Assembly (NCBI GenBank): GCA_031769625.1
Contig: JAUIMM010001412.1
Location: forward strand, 372,001-436,000
Length of the DNA stretch: 64,000 nucleotides
Origin: Taudactylus pleione
Taxonomy: Eukaryota > Chordata > Amphibia > Anura > Myobatrachidae
Direction: 5' to 3'
This document shows, one piece after another, positions 53,801 to 64,000 of the stretch. Every line of letters begins with the position of its first letter. Position 1 is the first letter of the stretch. The notes below the pieces were generated by a model, which was given only the letters and a program-made list of their open reading frames with translations, was not told the DNA's origin and ran no database searches. The position numbers were made by a program, and so were the translations under genes.

Positions 53801-56800
53801 CCTGATACGGGTGTAGTGTGTCAATAGGTGTGTAGTGCCAGGCTTCCCTGTAATATGTGCCTGATACGGGTGTAGGGTGTCACTAGGTGTGTATTGCCAG
53901 GCTTCTCTGTAATATGTGCCTGATACGGGTGTAGGGTGTCACTAGGTGTATATTGCCAGGCTTCTCTGTAATATGTGCCTGATACGGGTGTAGGGTGTCA
54001 CTAGGTGTGTATTGCCAGGCTTCCCTGTAATATGTGCCTGATACGGGTGTAGGGTGTCACTAGGTGTGTATTGCCAGGCTTCTTTGTAATATGTGCCTGA
54101 AACGGGTGTAGGGTGTCACTAGGTGTGTATTGCCAGGTTCCCTGTAATATGTGCCTAATACGGGTGTAGGGTGTCACTAGGTGTGTATTGCCAGGGTTCC
54201 CTGTAATATGTGCCTGATACGGGTGTAGGGTGGCACTAGGTGTGTATTGCCGGGCTTCCCTGTAATATGTGCCTGATACGGATGTAGGGTGTCACTAGGT
54301 GTGTATTGCCAGGCTTCCCTGTAATATGTGCCTAATACGGGTGTAGTGTGTCACTAGGTGTGAATTGCCAGGCTCCCCTGTAATATGTGCCTGATACGGG
54401 TTTAGGGTGTCACTAGGTGTGTATTGCCAGGCTCCCCTGTAATATGTGCCTGATACGGGTGTAGTGTGTCACTAGGTGTGTATTGCCAGGCTTCCCTGCG
54501 ATACGTGCCTGATACGGGTGTAGTGTGTCACTAGGTGTGTATTGCCAGGCTTCCCTGTAATATGCGCCTGATACGGGTGTAGTGTGTCACTAGGTGTGTA
54601 TTGCCAGGCTTCCCTGTAATATGTGCCTGATACGGGTGTAGGGTGGCACTAGGTGTGTATTGCCAGGCTTCTTTGTAATATGTTCCTGATATGGGTGTAG
54701 TGTGTCAATAGGTGTGTATTGCCAGGCTTCCCTGTAATATGTGCCTGATACGGGTGTAGGGTGTCACTAGATGTGTATTGCCAGGCTTCCCTGTAATATG
54801 TACCTGATAGGGGTGTAGTGTGGAACTAGGTGTGTATTGCCAGGCTTCCCTGTAATATGTGCCTGATACGGGTGTAGTGTGGCACTAGGTGTGTATTGCC
54901 AGGCTTCCCAGTAATATGTGCCTGATACGGGTGTAGGGTGTCACTAGGTGTGTATTGCCAGGCTTCCCTGTAATATGTGTATGGGTGTAGTGTGTCACTA
55001 GGTGTGTATTGCCAGGCTCCCTGTAATATGTGCCTGATACGGGTGTAGGGTGTCACTAGTTGTGTATTGCCAGGCTTCCCTGTAATATGTGCATGATACG
55101 GGTGTAGGGTGTCACTAGGTGTGTATTGCCAGGCTTCTTTGTAATATGTGCCTGATATGGGTGTAGTGTGTCAATAGGTGTGTATTGCCAGGCTTCCCTG
55201 TAATATGTGCCTGATACGGGTGTAGGGTGTCACTAGATGTGTATTGCCAGGCTTCCCTGTAATATGCACCTGATAGGGGTGTAGTGTGGAACTAGGTGTG
55301 TATTGCCAGGTTTCCCTGTAATATGTGCCTGATACGGGTGTAGTGTGGCACTAGGTGTGTATTGCCAGGCTTCCCAGTAATATGTGCCTGATACGGGTGT
55401 AGGGTGTCACTAGGTGTGTATTGCCAGGCTTCCCTGTAATATGTGTATGGGTGTAGTGTGTCACTAGGTGTGTATTGCCAGGCCCCCTGTAGTATGTGCC
55501 TGATACAGGTGTAGGGTGTCACTAGTTGTGTATTGCCAGGCTTCCCTGTAATATGTGCATGATACGGGTGTAGGGTGTCACTAGGTGTGTATTGCCAGGC
55601 TCCCCTGAAATATGTGCATGATACGGGTGTAGGGTGGCACTAGGTGTGTATTGCCAGGCTCCCCTGTAATATGTGCCTGAAACGGGTTTAGGGTGGCACT
55701 AGGTGTGTATTGCCAGGCTCCCCTGTAATATGTGCCTGATACGGGTGTAGGGTGGCACTAGGTGTGTATTGCCAGGCTTCCCTGTAATATGTGCCTGATA
55801 CGGGTGTAGGGTGTCACTAGGTGTGTATTGCCGGGCTTCCCTGCGATATGTGCCTGATACGGGTGTAGTGTGTCACTAGGTGTGTATTGCCAGGCTTCCC
55901 TGCGATACGTGCCTGATACGGGTGTAGGGTGTCACTAGGTGTGTATTGCCAGGCTATCCTGTAATATGTGCCTGATACAGGTGTAGTGTGTCACTGGGTG
56001 TGTATTGCCAGGCTTCCCTGTAATATGTGCCTGAAATGGGTGTAGGGTGGCACTAGGTGTGTATTGTCGGGCTTCCCTGTAATATGTGCCTGATACGGGT
56101 GTAGTGTGTCACTGGGTGTGTATTGCCAGGCTTCCCTGCAATATGTGCCTGAAATGGGTGTAGGGTGGCACTAGGTGTGTATTGCCGGGCTTCCCTGTAA
56201 TATGTGCCTGATACGGGTGTAGTGTGTCACTAGGTGTGTATTGCCGGGCTTCCCTGCAATATGTGCCTGAAATGGGTGTAGGGTCGCACTAGGTGTGTAT
56301 TGCCGGGCTTCCCTGTAATATGTGCCTGATACGGGTGTAGGGTGTCACTAGGTGTGTATTGCCGGGCTTCCCTGTAATATGTGCCTGATACGGGTGTAGG
56401 GTGTCACTAGGTGTGTATTGCCAGGCTCCCCTGCGATATGTGCCTGATACGGGTGTAGTGTGTCACTAGGTGTGTATTGCCAGGCTTCCCTGTAATATGT
56501 GCCTGATACGGGTGTAGGGTGGCACTAGATGTGTATTGCCAGGCTTCTTTGTAATATGTGCCTGATACGGGTGTAGTGTGTCAATAGGTGTGTATTGCCA
56601 GGCTTCCCTGTAATATGTGCCTGATACGGGTGTAGGGTGTCACTAGATGTGTATTGCCAGGCTTCCCTGTAATATGTGCCTGATACGGGTGTAGTGTGTC
56701 ACTAGGTGTGCATTGCCAGGCTTCCCTGTAATGTGTCTGATACGGGTGTAGTGTGTCACTAGGTGTATATTGCCAGGCTTCCCTGTAATATGTGCCTGAT

Positions 56801-58630
56801 ACGGGTGTAGTGTGGCACTAGGTGTGTATTGCCAGGCTTCTCTGTAATATGTGCCTGATACGGGTGTAGGGTGTCACTAGGTGTATATTGCCAGGCTTCT
56901 CTGTAATATGTGCCTGATACGGGTGTAGGGTGTCACTAGGTGTGTATTGCCAGGCTTCCCTGTAATATGTGCCTGATACGGGTGTAGGGTGTCACTAGGT
57001 GTGTATTGCCAGGCTTCTTTGTAATATGTGCCTGAAACGGGTGTAGGGTGTCACTAGGTGTGTATTGCCAGGCTTCCCTGTAATATGTGCCTGATACGGG
57101 TGTAGGGTGTCACTAGGTGTGTATTGCCAGGTTCCCTGTAATATGTGCCTAATACGGGTGTAGGGTGTCACTAGGTGTGTATTGCCAGGGTTCCCTGTAA
57201 TATGTGCCTGATACGGATGTAGGGTGTCACTAGGTGTGTATTGCCAGGCTTCCCTGTAATATGCGCCTGATATGGGTGTAGTGTGTCACTAGGTGTGTAT
57301 TGCCAGGCTTCCCTGTAATATGTGCCTGATACGGGTGTAGTGTGTCACTAGGTGTGTATTGCCAGGCTTCCCTGTAATATGTGCCTGATACGGGTGTAGG
57401 GTGGCACTAGGTGTGTATTGCCAGGCTTCTTTGTAATATGTGCCTGATATGGGTGTAGTGTGTCAATAGGTGTGTATTGCCAGGCTTCCCTGTAATATGT
57501 GCCTGATACGGGTGTAGGGTGTCACTAGATGTGTATTGCCAGGCTTCCCTGTAATATGTACCTGATAGGGGTGTAGTGTGGAACTAGGTGTGTATTGCCA
57601 GGCTTCCCTGTAATATGTGCCTGATACGGGTGTAGTGTGGCACTAGGTGTGTATTGCCAGGCTCCCCTGTAATATGTGTATGGGTGTAGTGTGTCACTAG
57701 GTGTGTATTGCCAGGCTCCCTGTAATATGTGCCTGATACGGGTGTAGGGTGTCACTAGTTGTGTATTGCCAGGCTTCCCTGTAATATGTGCATGATAAGG
57801 GTGTAGGGTGTCACTAGGTGTGTATTGCCAGGCTTCCCTGTAATATGTGCCTGATACGGGTGTAGTGTGTCACTAGGTGTGTATTGCCAGGCTTCTTTGT
57901 AATATGCGCCTGATACGGGTGTAGTGTGTCACTAGGTGTGTATTGCCAGGCTCCCTGTAATATGCGCCTGATACGGGTGTAGTGTGTCACTAGGTGTGTA
58001 TTGCCAGGCTTCCCTGTAATATGCGCCTGATACGGGTGTAGTGTGTCACTAGGTGTGTATTGCCAGGCTTCTTTGTAATATGCGCCTGATACGGGTGTAG
58101 TGTGTCAATAGGTGTGTAGTGCCAGGCTTCCCTGTAATATGTGCCTGATACGGGTGTAGGGTGTCAATAGGTGTGTAGTGCCAGGCTTCCCTGTAATATG
58201 TGCATGATACGGGTGTAGGGTGTCACTAGGTGTGTATTGCCAGGCTTCTTTGTAATATGTGCCTGATATGGGTGTAGTGTGTCAATAGGTGTGTATTGCC
58301 AGGCTTCCCTGTAATATGTGCCTGATACGGGTGTAGGGTGTCACTAGATGTGTATTGCCAGGCTTCCCTGTAATATGTACCTGATAGGGGTGTAGTGTGG
58401 AACTAGGTGTGTATTGCCAGGCTTCCCTGTAATATGTGCCTGATACGGGTGTAGTGTGGCACTAGGTGTGTATTGCCAGGCTTCCCAGTAATATGTGCCT
58501 GATACGGGTGTAGGGTGTCACTAGGTGTGTATTGCCAGGCTTCCCTGTAATATGTGTATGGGTGTAGTGTGTCACTAGGTGTGTATTGCCAGGCTCCCTG
58601 TAGTATGTGCCTGATACAGGTGTAGGGTGT
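48829..58630. repeat. ~5.5-kb tandem satellite duplication
   Basis: The segment 48829-53170 matches 54288-58630 at offsets of 5458, 5517, 5399 and 5458 bp along its length, differing by one or two whole monomers. Shared markers include GGGTCGCAC at 50764 and 56281, and CCTAATACGGG at 48873 and 54331. After about 53170 the first copy continues with monomers like those at 45.8-47 kb (offset 7393), while the second continues with monomers like those near 55.5 kb. The duplicated block was therefore recombined again at its edge. Confidence 0.75.
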
Positions 58631-61600
58631 CACTAGTTGTGTATTGCCAGGCTTCCCTGTAATATGTGCATGATACGGGTGTAGGGTGTCACTAGGTGTG
58701 TATTGCCAGGCTTCCCTGTAATATGTGCATGATACGGGTGTAGGGTGTCACTAGGTGTGTATTGCCGGGCTTCCCTGTAATATGTGCCTGATACGGGTGT
58801 AGGGTGTCACTAGGTGTGTATTGCCAGGCTTCCCTGTAATATGTGACTGATACGGGTGTAGGGTGTCACTAGGTGTGTATTGCCAGGCTCCCCTGAAATA
58901 TGTGCATGATACGGGTGTAGGGTGGCACTAGGTGTGTATTGCCAGGCTCCCCTATAATATGTGCCTGATACGGGTTTAGGGTGGCACTAGGTGTGTATTG
59001 CCAGGCTCCCCTGTAATATGTGCCTGATACGGGTGTAGGGTGGCACTAGGTGTGTATTGCCAGGCTCCCCTGTAATATGTGCCTGATACGGGTGTAGGGT
59101 GTCACTAGGTGTGTATTGCCAGGCTCCCCTGTAATATGTGCCTGATACGGGTGTAGGGTGTCACTAGGTGTGTATTGCCGGGCTTCCCTGCGATATGTGC
59201 CTGATACGGGTGTAGTGTGTCACTAGGTGTGTATTGCCAGGCTTCCCTGCGATACGTGCCTGATACGGGTGTAGGGTGTCACTAGGTGTGTATTGCCAGG
59301 CTTCCCTGTAATATGTGCCTGAAATGGGTGTAGGGTGGCACTAGGTGTGTATTGCCGGGCTTCCCTGTAATATGTGCCTGATACGGGTGTAGTGTGTCAC
59401 TGGGTGTGTATTGCCAGGCTTCCCTGCAATATGTGCCTGAAATGGGTGTAGGGTGGCACTAGGTGTGTATTGCCGGGCTTCCCTGTAATATGTGCCTGAT
59501 ACGGGTGTAGGGTGTCACTAGGTGTGTATTGCTGGGCTTCCCTGTAATATGTGCCTGATACGGGTGTAGGGTGTCACTAGGTGTGTATTGCCAGGCTCCC
59601 CTGCGATATGTGCCTGATACGGGTGTAGTGTGTCACTAGGTGTGTATTGCCAGGCTTCCCTGTAATATGTGCCTGATACGGGTGTAGGGTGGCACTAGAT
59701 GTGTATTGCCAGGCTTCTTTGTAATATGTGCCTGATACGGGTGTAGGGTGTCACTAGGTGTGTATTGCCAGGCTTCCCTGTAATATGTGCCTGAAATGGG
59801 TGTAGGGTGGCACTAGGTGTGTATTGCCGGGCTTCCCTGTAATATGTGCCTGATACGGGTGTAGTGTGTCACTGGGTGTGTATTGCCAGGCTTCCCTGCA
59901 ATATGTGCCTGAAATGGGTGTAGGGTGGCACTAGGTGTGTATTGCCGGGCTTCCCTGTAATATGTGCCTGATACGGGTGTAGTGTGTCACTAGGTGTGTA
60001 TTGCCAGGCTTCCCTGTAATATGTGCCTGATACGGGTGTAGTGTGTCACTAGGTGTGTACTGCCAGGCTTCCCTGCAATATGTGCCTGAAATGGGTGTAG
60101 GGTGGCACTAGGTGTGTATTGCCGGGCTTCCCTGTAATATGTGCCTGATACGGGTGTAGGGTGTCACTAGGTGTGTATTGCTGGGCTTCCCTGTAATATG
60201 TGCCTGATACGGGTGTAGGGTGTCACTAGGTGTGTATTGCCAGGCTCCCCTGCGATATGTGCCTGATACGGGTGTAGTGTGTCACTAGGTGTGTATTGCC
60301 AGGCTTCCCTGTAATATGTGCCTGATACGGGTGTAGGGTGGCACTAGATGTGTATTGCCAGGCTTCTTTGTAATATGTGCCTGATATGGGTGTAGTGTGT
60401 CAATAGGTGTGTATTGCCAGGCTTCCCTGTAATATGTGCCTGATACGGGTGTAGGGTGTCACTAGATGTGTATTGCCAGGCTTCCCTGTAATATGTACCT
60501 GATAGGGGTGTAGTGTGGAACTAGGTGTGTATTGCCAGGCTTCCCTGTAATATGTGCCTGATACGGTTGTAGTGTGGCACTAGGTGTGTATTGCCAGGCT
60601 TCCCTGTAATATGTGTATGGGTGTAGTGTGTCACTAGGTGTGTATTGCCAGGCTCCCTGTAATATGTGCCTGATACGGGTGTAGGGTGTCACTAGTTGTG
60701 TATTGCCAGGCTTCCCTGTAATATGTGCCTGATACGGGTGTAGGGTGTCACTAGGTGTGTATTGCCAGGCTCCCCTGAAATATGTGCATGATACGGGTGT
60801 AGGGTGGCACTAGGTGTGTATTGCCAGGCTCCCCTGTAATATGTGCCTGATACGGGTTTAGGGTGGCACTAGATGTGTATTGCATGGCTCCCCTGTAATA
60901 TGTGCCTGATACGGGTGTAGGGTGGCACTAGGTGTGTATTGCCAGGCTCCCCTGTAATATGTGCCTGATACGGGTGTAGGGTGGCACTAGGTGTGTATTG
61001 CCAGGCTTCTCTGTAATATGTGCCTGATACGGGTGTAGGGTGTCACTAGGTGTGTATTGCCAGGCTCCCCTGCAATATGTGCCTGATACGGGTGTAGGGT
61101 GTCACTAGGTGTGTATTGCCGGCTTCCCTGCGATATGTGCCTGATACGGGTGTAGTGTGTCACTAGGTGTGTATTGCCAGGCTTCCCTGCGATACGTGCC
61201 TGATACGGGTGTAGGGTGTCACTAGGTGTGTATTGCCGGGCTTCCCTGTAATATGTGCCTGATACGGGTGTAGTGTGTCACTAGGTGTGTATTGCCGGGC
61301 TTCCCTGCAATATGTGCCTGAAATGGGTGTAGGGTGGCACTAGGTGTGTATTGCCAGGCTTCCATGTAATATGTGCCTGATACGGGTGTAGTGTGTCACA
61401 AGGTGTGTATTGCCAGGCTTCCCTGTATTATGTGCCTGATACGGGTGTAGCGTGGCACTAGGTGTGTATTGCCAGGCTCCCCTGTAATATGTGCCTGATA
61501 CGGGTGTAGTGTGGCACTAGGTGTGTATTGCCAGGCTTCCCTGTAATATGTGCCTGATACGGGTGTAGGGTGTCACTAGGTGTGTATTGCCAGGCTCCCC

Positions 61601-61751
61601 TGTAATATGTGCCTGATACGGGTGTAGTGTGGCACTAGGTGTGTATTGCCAGGCTTCCCTGTAATATGTGCCTGATACGGGTGTAGGGTGGCACTAGGTG
61701 TGTATTGCCAGGTTTCCATGTAATATGTGCCTGATACGGGTGTAGTGTGTA

Positions 61752-62945
61752 CTGCAGACAGCGTCTCACCTCGGTGAGCATCTGTCAGAGACCCTCCTTC
61801 CTGGGCAGCAGCTGCCAGGTCTTACAGGGGGTCAGGTTCCTGCTCATTGTCTGGCAGCTACACTCACCTGCAGCACACGCTTCCCGGTCATGTTACGCCT
61901 TCAGCTTGTTACTGTGGTAGATTTTCTGTTTATTACGGCCTGCCTCCTGCGCTACTACATAATCTACATGATTGATGTGCTGTATTATGGAGTAGCGTCC
62001 TTGCCAGCAGCCTGCATCTTGTTCTGCCGCAGTGGGTTTAAGACCAGAACCTTCTGTCCTACCTCAAGTACGCGCTCTCTCGCATGGCGATTGTACCACC
62101 TTTTCTGTTTTGCCTGCGCAGCTTTCAGGTTATCCTGCGCCATCCCCATCAGTGACTCCGGCTTCTCCCTGTACTGTACCACGTAGTGTACCACTGACTG
62201 CTCAGGAGTGACCAGCTTACCCTCCCATTCTTATCTGATCAGATCTAAAGGCCCACGCACACGGCGCCCATATTGGAGTTCAAAGGGTGAGAATCCGGTG
62301 GATTCCTGCGGCACCTCGCGTTGTGCGGCAGGAACCTCTCCCAGTCTGTTCCCTGGAACTCCACAAAGGTCCACAACATCTGTTTCCACCCTGGAAAAAT
62401 GGCAATAAGGGCATCAGCAACCTTATCTGCCCGGATGGATGACAGAGCCACTGCTCCCGGATGGCATAATCTACCACCGTCAAAATATATTTCTTCCCCG
62501 AGCTACTGGGAATAGCTAGGGGCCCCACAATGTCTACAGCAACCCGCTCAAAGGGTTCTGAGACAACTGGCAAGGGTATTAAGGGCGCCCTTTTTACATC
62601 ACCCGACTTTCCTACCACCTGGCATGCATGACATGAACGACAGTAGTTAGCTATGTCTGTCATCATGCCAGGCCAATAAAAATTGTGTCTTCACCGGGCC
62701 TTGGTTCTGGACACACCCAAATGTCCTGCCAGGGGAATCTCGTGAGCCACCTTCAGTAAACAGTCCCTGTACGACTCTGGCACAATCAATTGCTTTTCAC
62801 TAATTACATTGGAATGCTCAGCGCTGACATTGTGCTCCCTATACAAAAACCCATTTCCCCAAAATATCCTATTTGAGTCCCCTTCTGTACACATCAGATT
62901 AGCCTGAACCCTTATCGAGTCTGGTCTGTGTTGAGACATACTTTA
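61752..62945 (-). pseudogene. pol: Ty3/gypsy-class integrase, degraded (Gmr1-like element suspected)
   Basis: On the minus strand an integrase can be followed from 62939 to the satellite edge. A zinc-binding HHCC domain is visible (His codons near 62743 and 62722, Cys pair CRSC near 62640), crossed by an in-frame TGA at 62691-62693. The core starts with VAVDIVGPL, whose Asp (62532-62534) is the first catalytic residue. A frameshift follows near 62460. A deletion near 62400 joins ALIAIF to a later segment (KQMLWTFVEF), removing the region that should carry the second Asp and the Glu. A further frameshift lies near 62310, a TAA near 62236, a shift near 61990 and a TAA at 61893-61895. The C-terminal part (YNRHARERVLEVGQKVLVL, then HVDYVVAQEAG and YHSNKLKA) is still readable. 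A linker ending ETLSAV runs into the satellite. The 5' end stops near 62945, and no gag or protease is seen. Confidence 0.88.
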
Positions 62946-63080
62946 AACACATTCTGGTCAGTGGGGGGCAGTAGACTGGGAGGGAGCCCCCCTCCTCAGC
63001 TCTCACAGGAGAGAAGGGGAGGGGGGGAGAGGGATTGCTGATCAGTGAACTGTCTTCCACACTTGTAGGGGGTTAAAAAA
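62946..63080. other. Purine/pyrimidine-skewed non-coding stretch
   Basis: The plus strand is G- and A-rich, with GGAGAGAAGGGGAGGGGGGG near 63010 preceded by a C/T-rich stretch. No coding frame continues from the integrase into it. It probably marks the truncated edge of the retroelement or neighbouring DNA. Confidence 0.45.
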
Positions 63081-64000
63081 TCAAGACAAAAAAACCACCC
63101 TCAGTACTGCGTGTAGTCGCTGCGGCCAGAGTCATAAAACCATTAGTCTATGGTACAGTACTCGGTTCTATGCCAGAACATGCATCATCACACATTTCTG
63201 TCTCTGTCCTGCGAAGTTGAAGTGTTATTCCCTGCGGCAATAACAACCATATCATCCGTACATAGTGACTCCTTAGTACATATAGGTATTGGTGTTAGCT
63301 GGGGAGAAATATTATTGGCAGGCAATTTCACATCAGGGGTCAGTCACATACATAGCAGACATCTTCTCCAGATCTATATGGAAAATGGGTATGGGCGCCC
63401 AGCCAGTGATGGTTAAACACAACAGGCAGCTCTCCTAGGGGTCTCCCAACACCCTAATTATAAATGAATTCAGTGAGATAGATAAATAATGGATAGCGCC
63501 ACAGTGTCTGTCCCAGACCAAAAAGACACAATTCAGATAATCCCAATAATGTTCTAATTAGTTCAATGGTCAAATGGATAAAAAATCAGCATATAAGATG
63601 AACATATAGGATGACAGCACTATTAATACAAACACAATACAGTAGATCTGCAGATACGAGGATGAATATCCTAAACTGACACCTATAAAATGTAATGAGA
63701 TAAGAAGCACCAGCGTGTCCTATGCGTGTGGAAAATGTGTCTTTTCCGTGACTGAGCAATGTTCCTAAGTTACCGGTATAAGGCAAATCCTTTCATAGTC
63801 CAGATACCTGAATATATAGGAAAAGTCAGTGTGGTGAATGATCCACATCGATCTCCGCATATACAAATGCAGTTGGATCAGTCAGCGTGGCATATTCCTA
63901 CGTGGGCTATATGTAACAAATAAGGAGGACAAGATTTGTATGTCCTTTAGATGCCCACTTATTGTCTCAGTGTAGGAACGAGTGACCGCTCACCTGATAG
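63081..64000. other. Unassigned AT-rich non-coding DNA
   Basis: Short open frames on both strands (88 codons at 63150-63416 plus, 66 codons at 63586-63786 minus) show no domain, and I do not call them genes. The composition and lack of structure suggest old dispersed-repeat or intergenic sequence. No element can be named. Confidence 0.5.

Larger units (their letters stand above)
5830..61751. repeat. 59-bp satellite array, about 948 tandem monomers
   Basis: One head-to-tail array with no reversal and no inserted unrelated DNA fills about 55.9 kb. The monomer period is 59 bp, measured for example from 5951 to 6010 and from 6013 to 6072. In plus orientation the monomer contains, in order, TGTCACTAGG, TGTGTATTGCC, AGGCTTCCCTG, TAATATGTGCC, TGATACGGG and TGTAGGG, and is about 51% GC. 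Common variants are GTGTC/GTGGC/GTCAATAG, TTCCCTG/TTCTTTG/TCCCCTG, ATGTGCC/ATGCGCC and TACGGG/TATGGG/TACAGG. A small set of indel variants marks particular positions: a 54-bp monomer with GTGTATGGGTG, a 58-bp monomer with GGCTCCCTG, and a monomer with TAATGTGTCTG. The monomer matches no named satellite that I know. Short minus-strand open frames recur because 59 is not a multiple of three and only certain variant combinations avoid stops. Confidence 0.98.

Noticed and set aside
9205..60692. Dozens of near-identical 76- and 96-codon minus-strand open frames, resembling a gene family
   Set aside because: They are the satellite read in reverse. Each coincides with the 54/58-bp marker pair, which happens to remove stops, and the start and stop lie within ordinary monomers. 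There is no codon-level conservation beyond that of the DNA.
5830..61751. CRISPR array
   Set aside because: The repeats are head-to-tail with no unique spacers, and the surrounding sequence is eukaryotic.
5830..61751. Half-monomer (about 29-30 bp) ancestral substructure
   Set aside because: The two halves share only short matches such as GTGTATTGCC with ATATGTGCC, which is not convincing by eye.
61890..62515. Plus-strand open frames of 60-100 codons opposite the integrase
   Set aside because: They are shadows of the degraded minus-strand integrase, which carries the recognisable motifs.
63150..63786. Open frames of 88 and 66 codons near the right end
   Set aside because: No domain is recognisable and the setting is AT-rich repeat-like DNA. 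A coding call is not supported.

Overview
The window looks like intergenic chromosomal DNA from a vertebrate with a repeat-rich genome. An amphibian is my best guess, inferred from long (CA)n tracts, MITE-like palindromes, a decayed Ty3/gypsy-class retrotransposon of a type known from deuterostomes, and a very long satellite array. I see no intact protein-coding gene, no rRNA or tRNA, and nothing prokaryotic. Apart from the two retroelement pieces, the open frames present are by-products of tandem repeats or chance.

Layout. Positions 1-1338 are AT-rich DNA with two hairpin-forming inverted repeats (12-175 and 1169-1309) and an (AT)n/(AC)n microsatellite (473-558). Positions 1339-3235 hold a compound minisatellite: 12 copies of a ~95-bp conserved block separated by (CA)n tracts of varying length. 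Positions 3236-4640 are unassigned. Between about 4640 and 5829, on the minus strand, lies the 3' end of a Ty3/gypsy-class element: a decayed RT C-terminal edge and RNase H, a polypurine tract, and the start of a 3' LTR. From 5830 to 61751 (about 55.9 kb, 87% of the window) there is one uninterrupted head-to-tail array of a 59-bp monomer, roughly 948 copies. From 61752 to about 62945, again on the minus strand, lies the integrase part of a gypsy-class element, broken by stops, frameshifts and an internal deletion. Positions 62946-64000 are unassigned.

The most notable point is how these parts fit. Read on the minus strand, the order is integrase, then satellite, then RT edge/RNase H, polypurine tract and LTR. 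Ordinary Ty3/gypsy elements have RT-RNase H before integrase. The Gmr1-like group of deuterostome gypsy elements has integrase first. The simplest reading is one Gmr1-like element whose RT core has been replaced by, or lost to, a satellite that expanded inside it. The alternative is two separate elements in the same orientation flanking the array.

Inside the array, shared diagnostic monomers reveal nested tandem duplications of about 2.7, 14.1, 1.53, 2.1 and 5.5 kb. Length differences between duplicate blocks are almost always whole multiples of 59 bp, and one block contains a chimeric monomer at a 466-bp in-register deletion. This is the footprint of unequal exchange or replication slippage. 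I find no new gene system. What deserves follow-up is the retroelement-hosted satellite with its readable duplication history.
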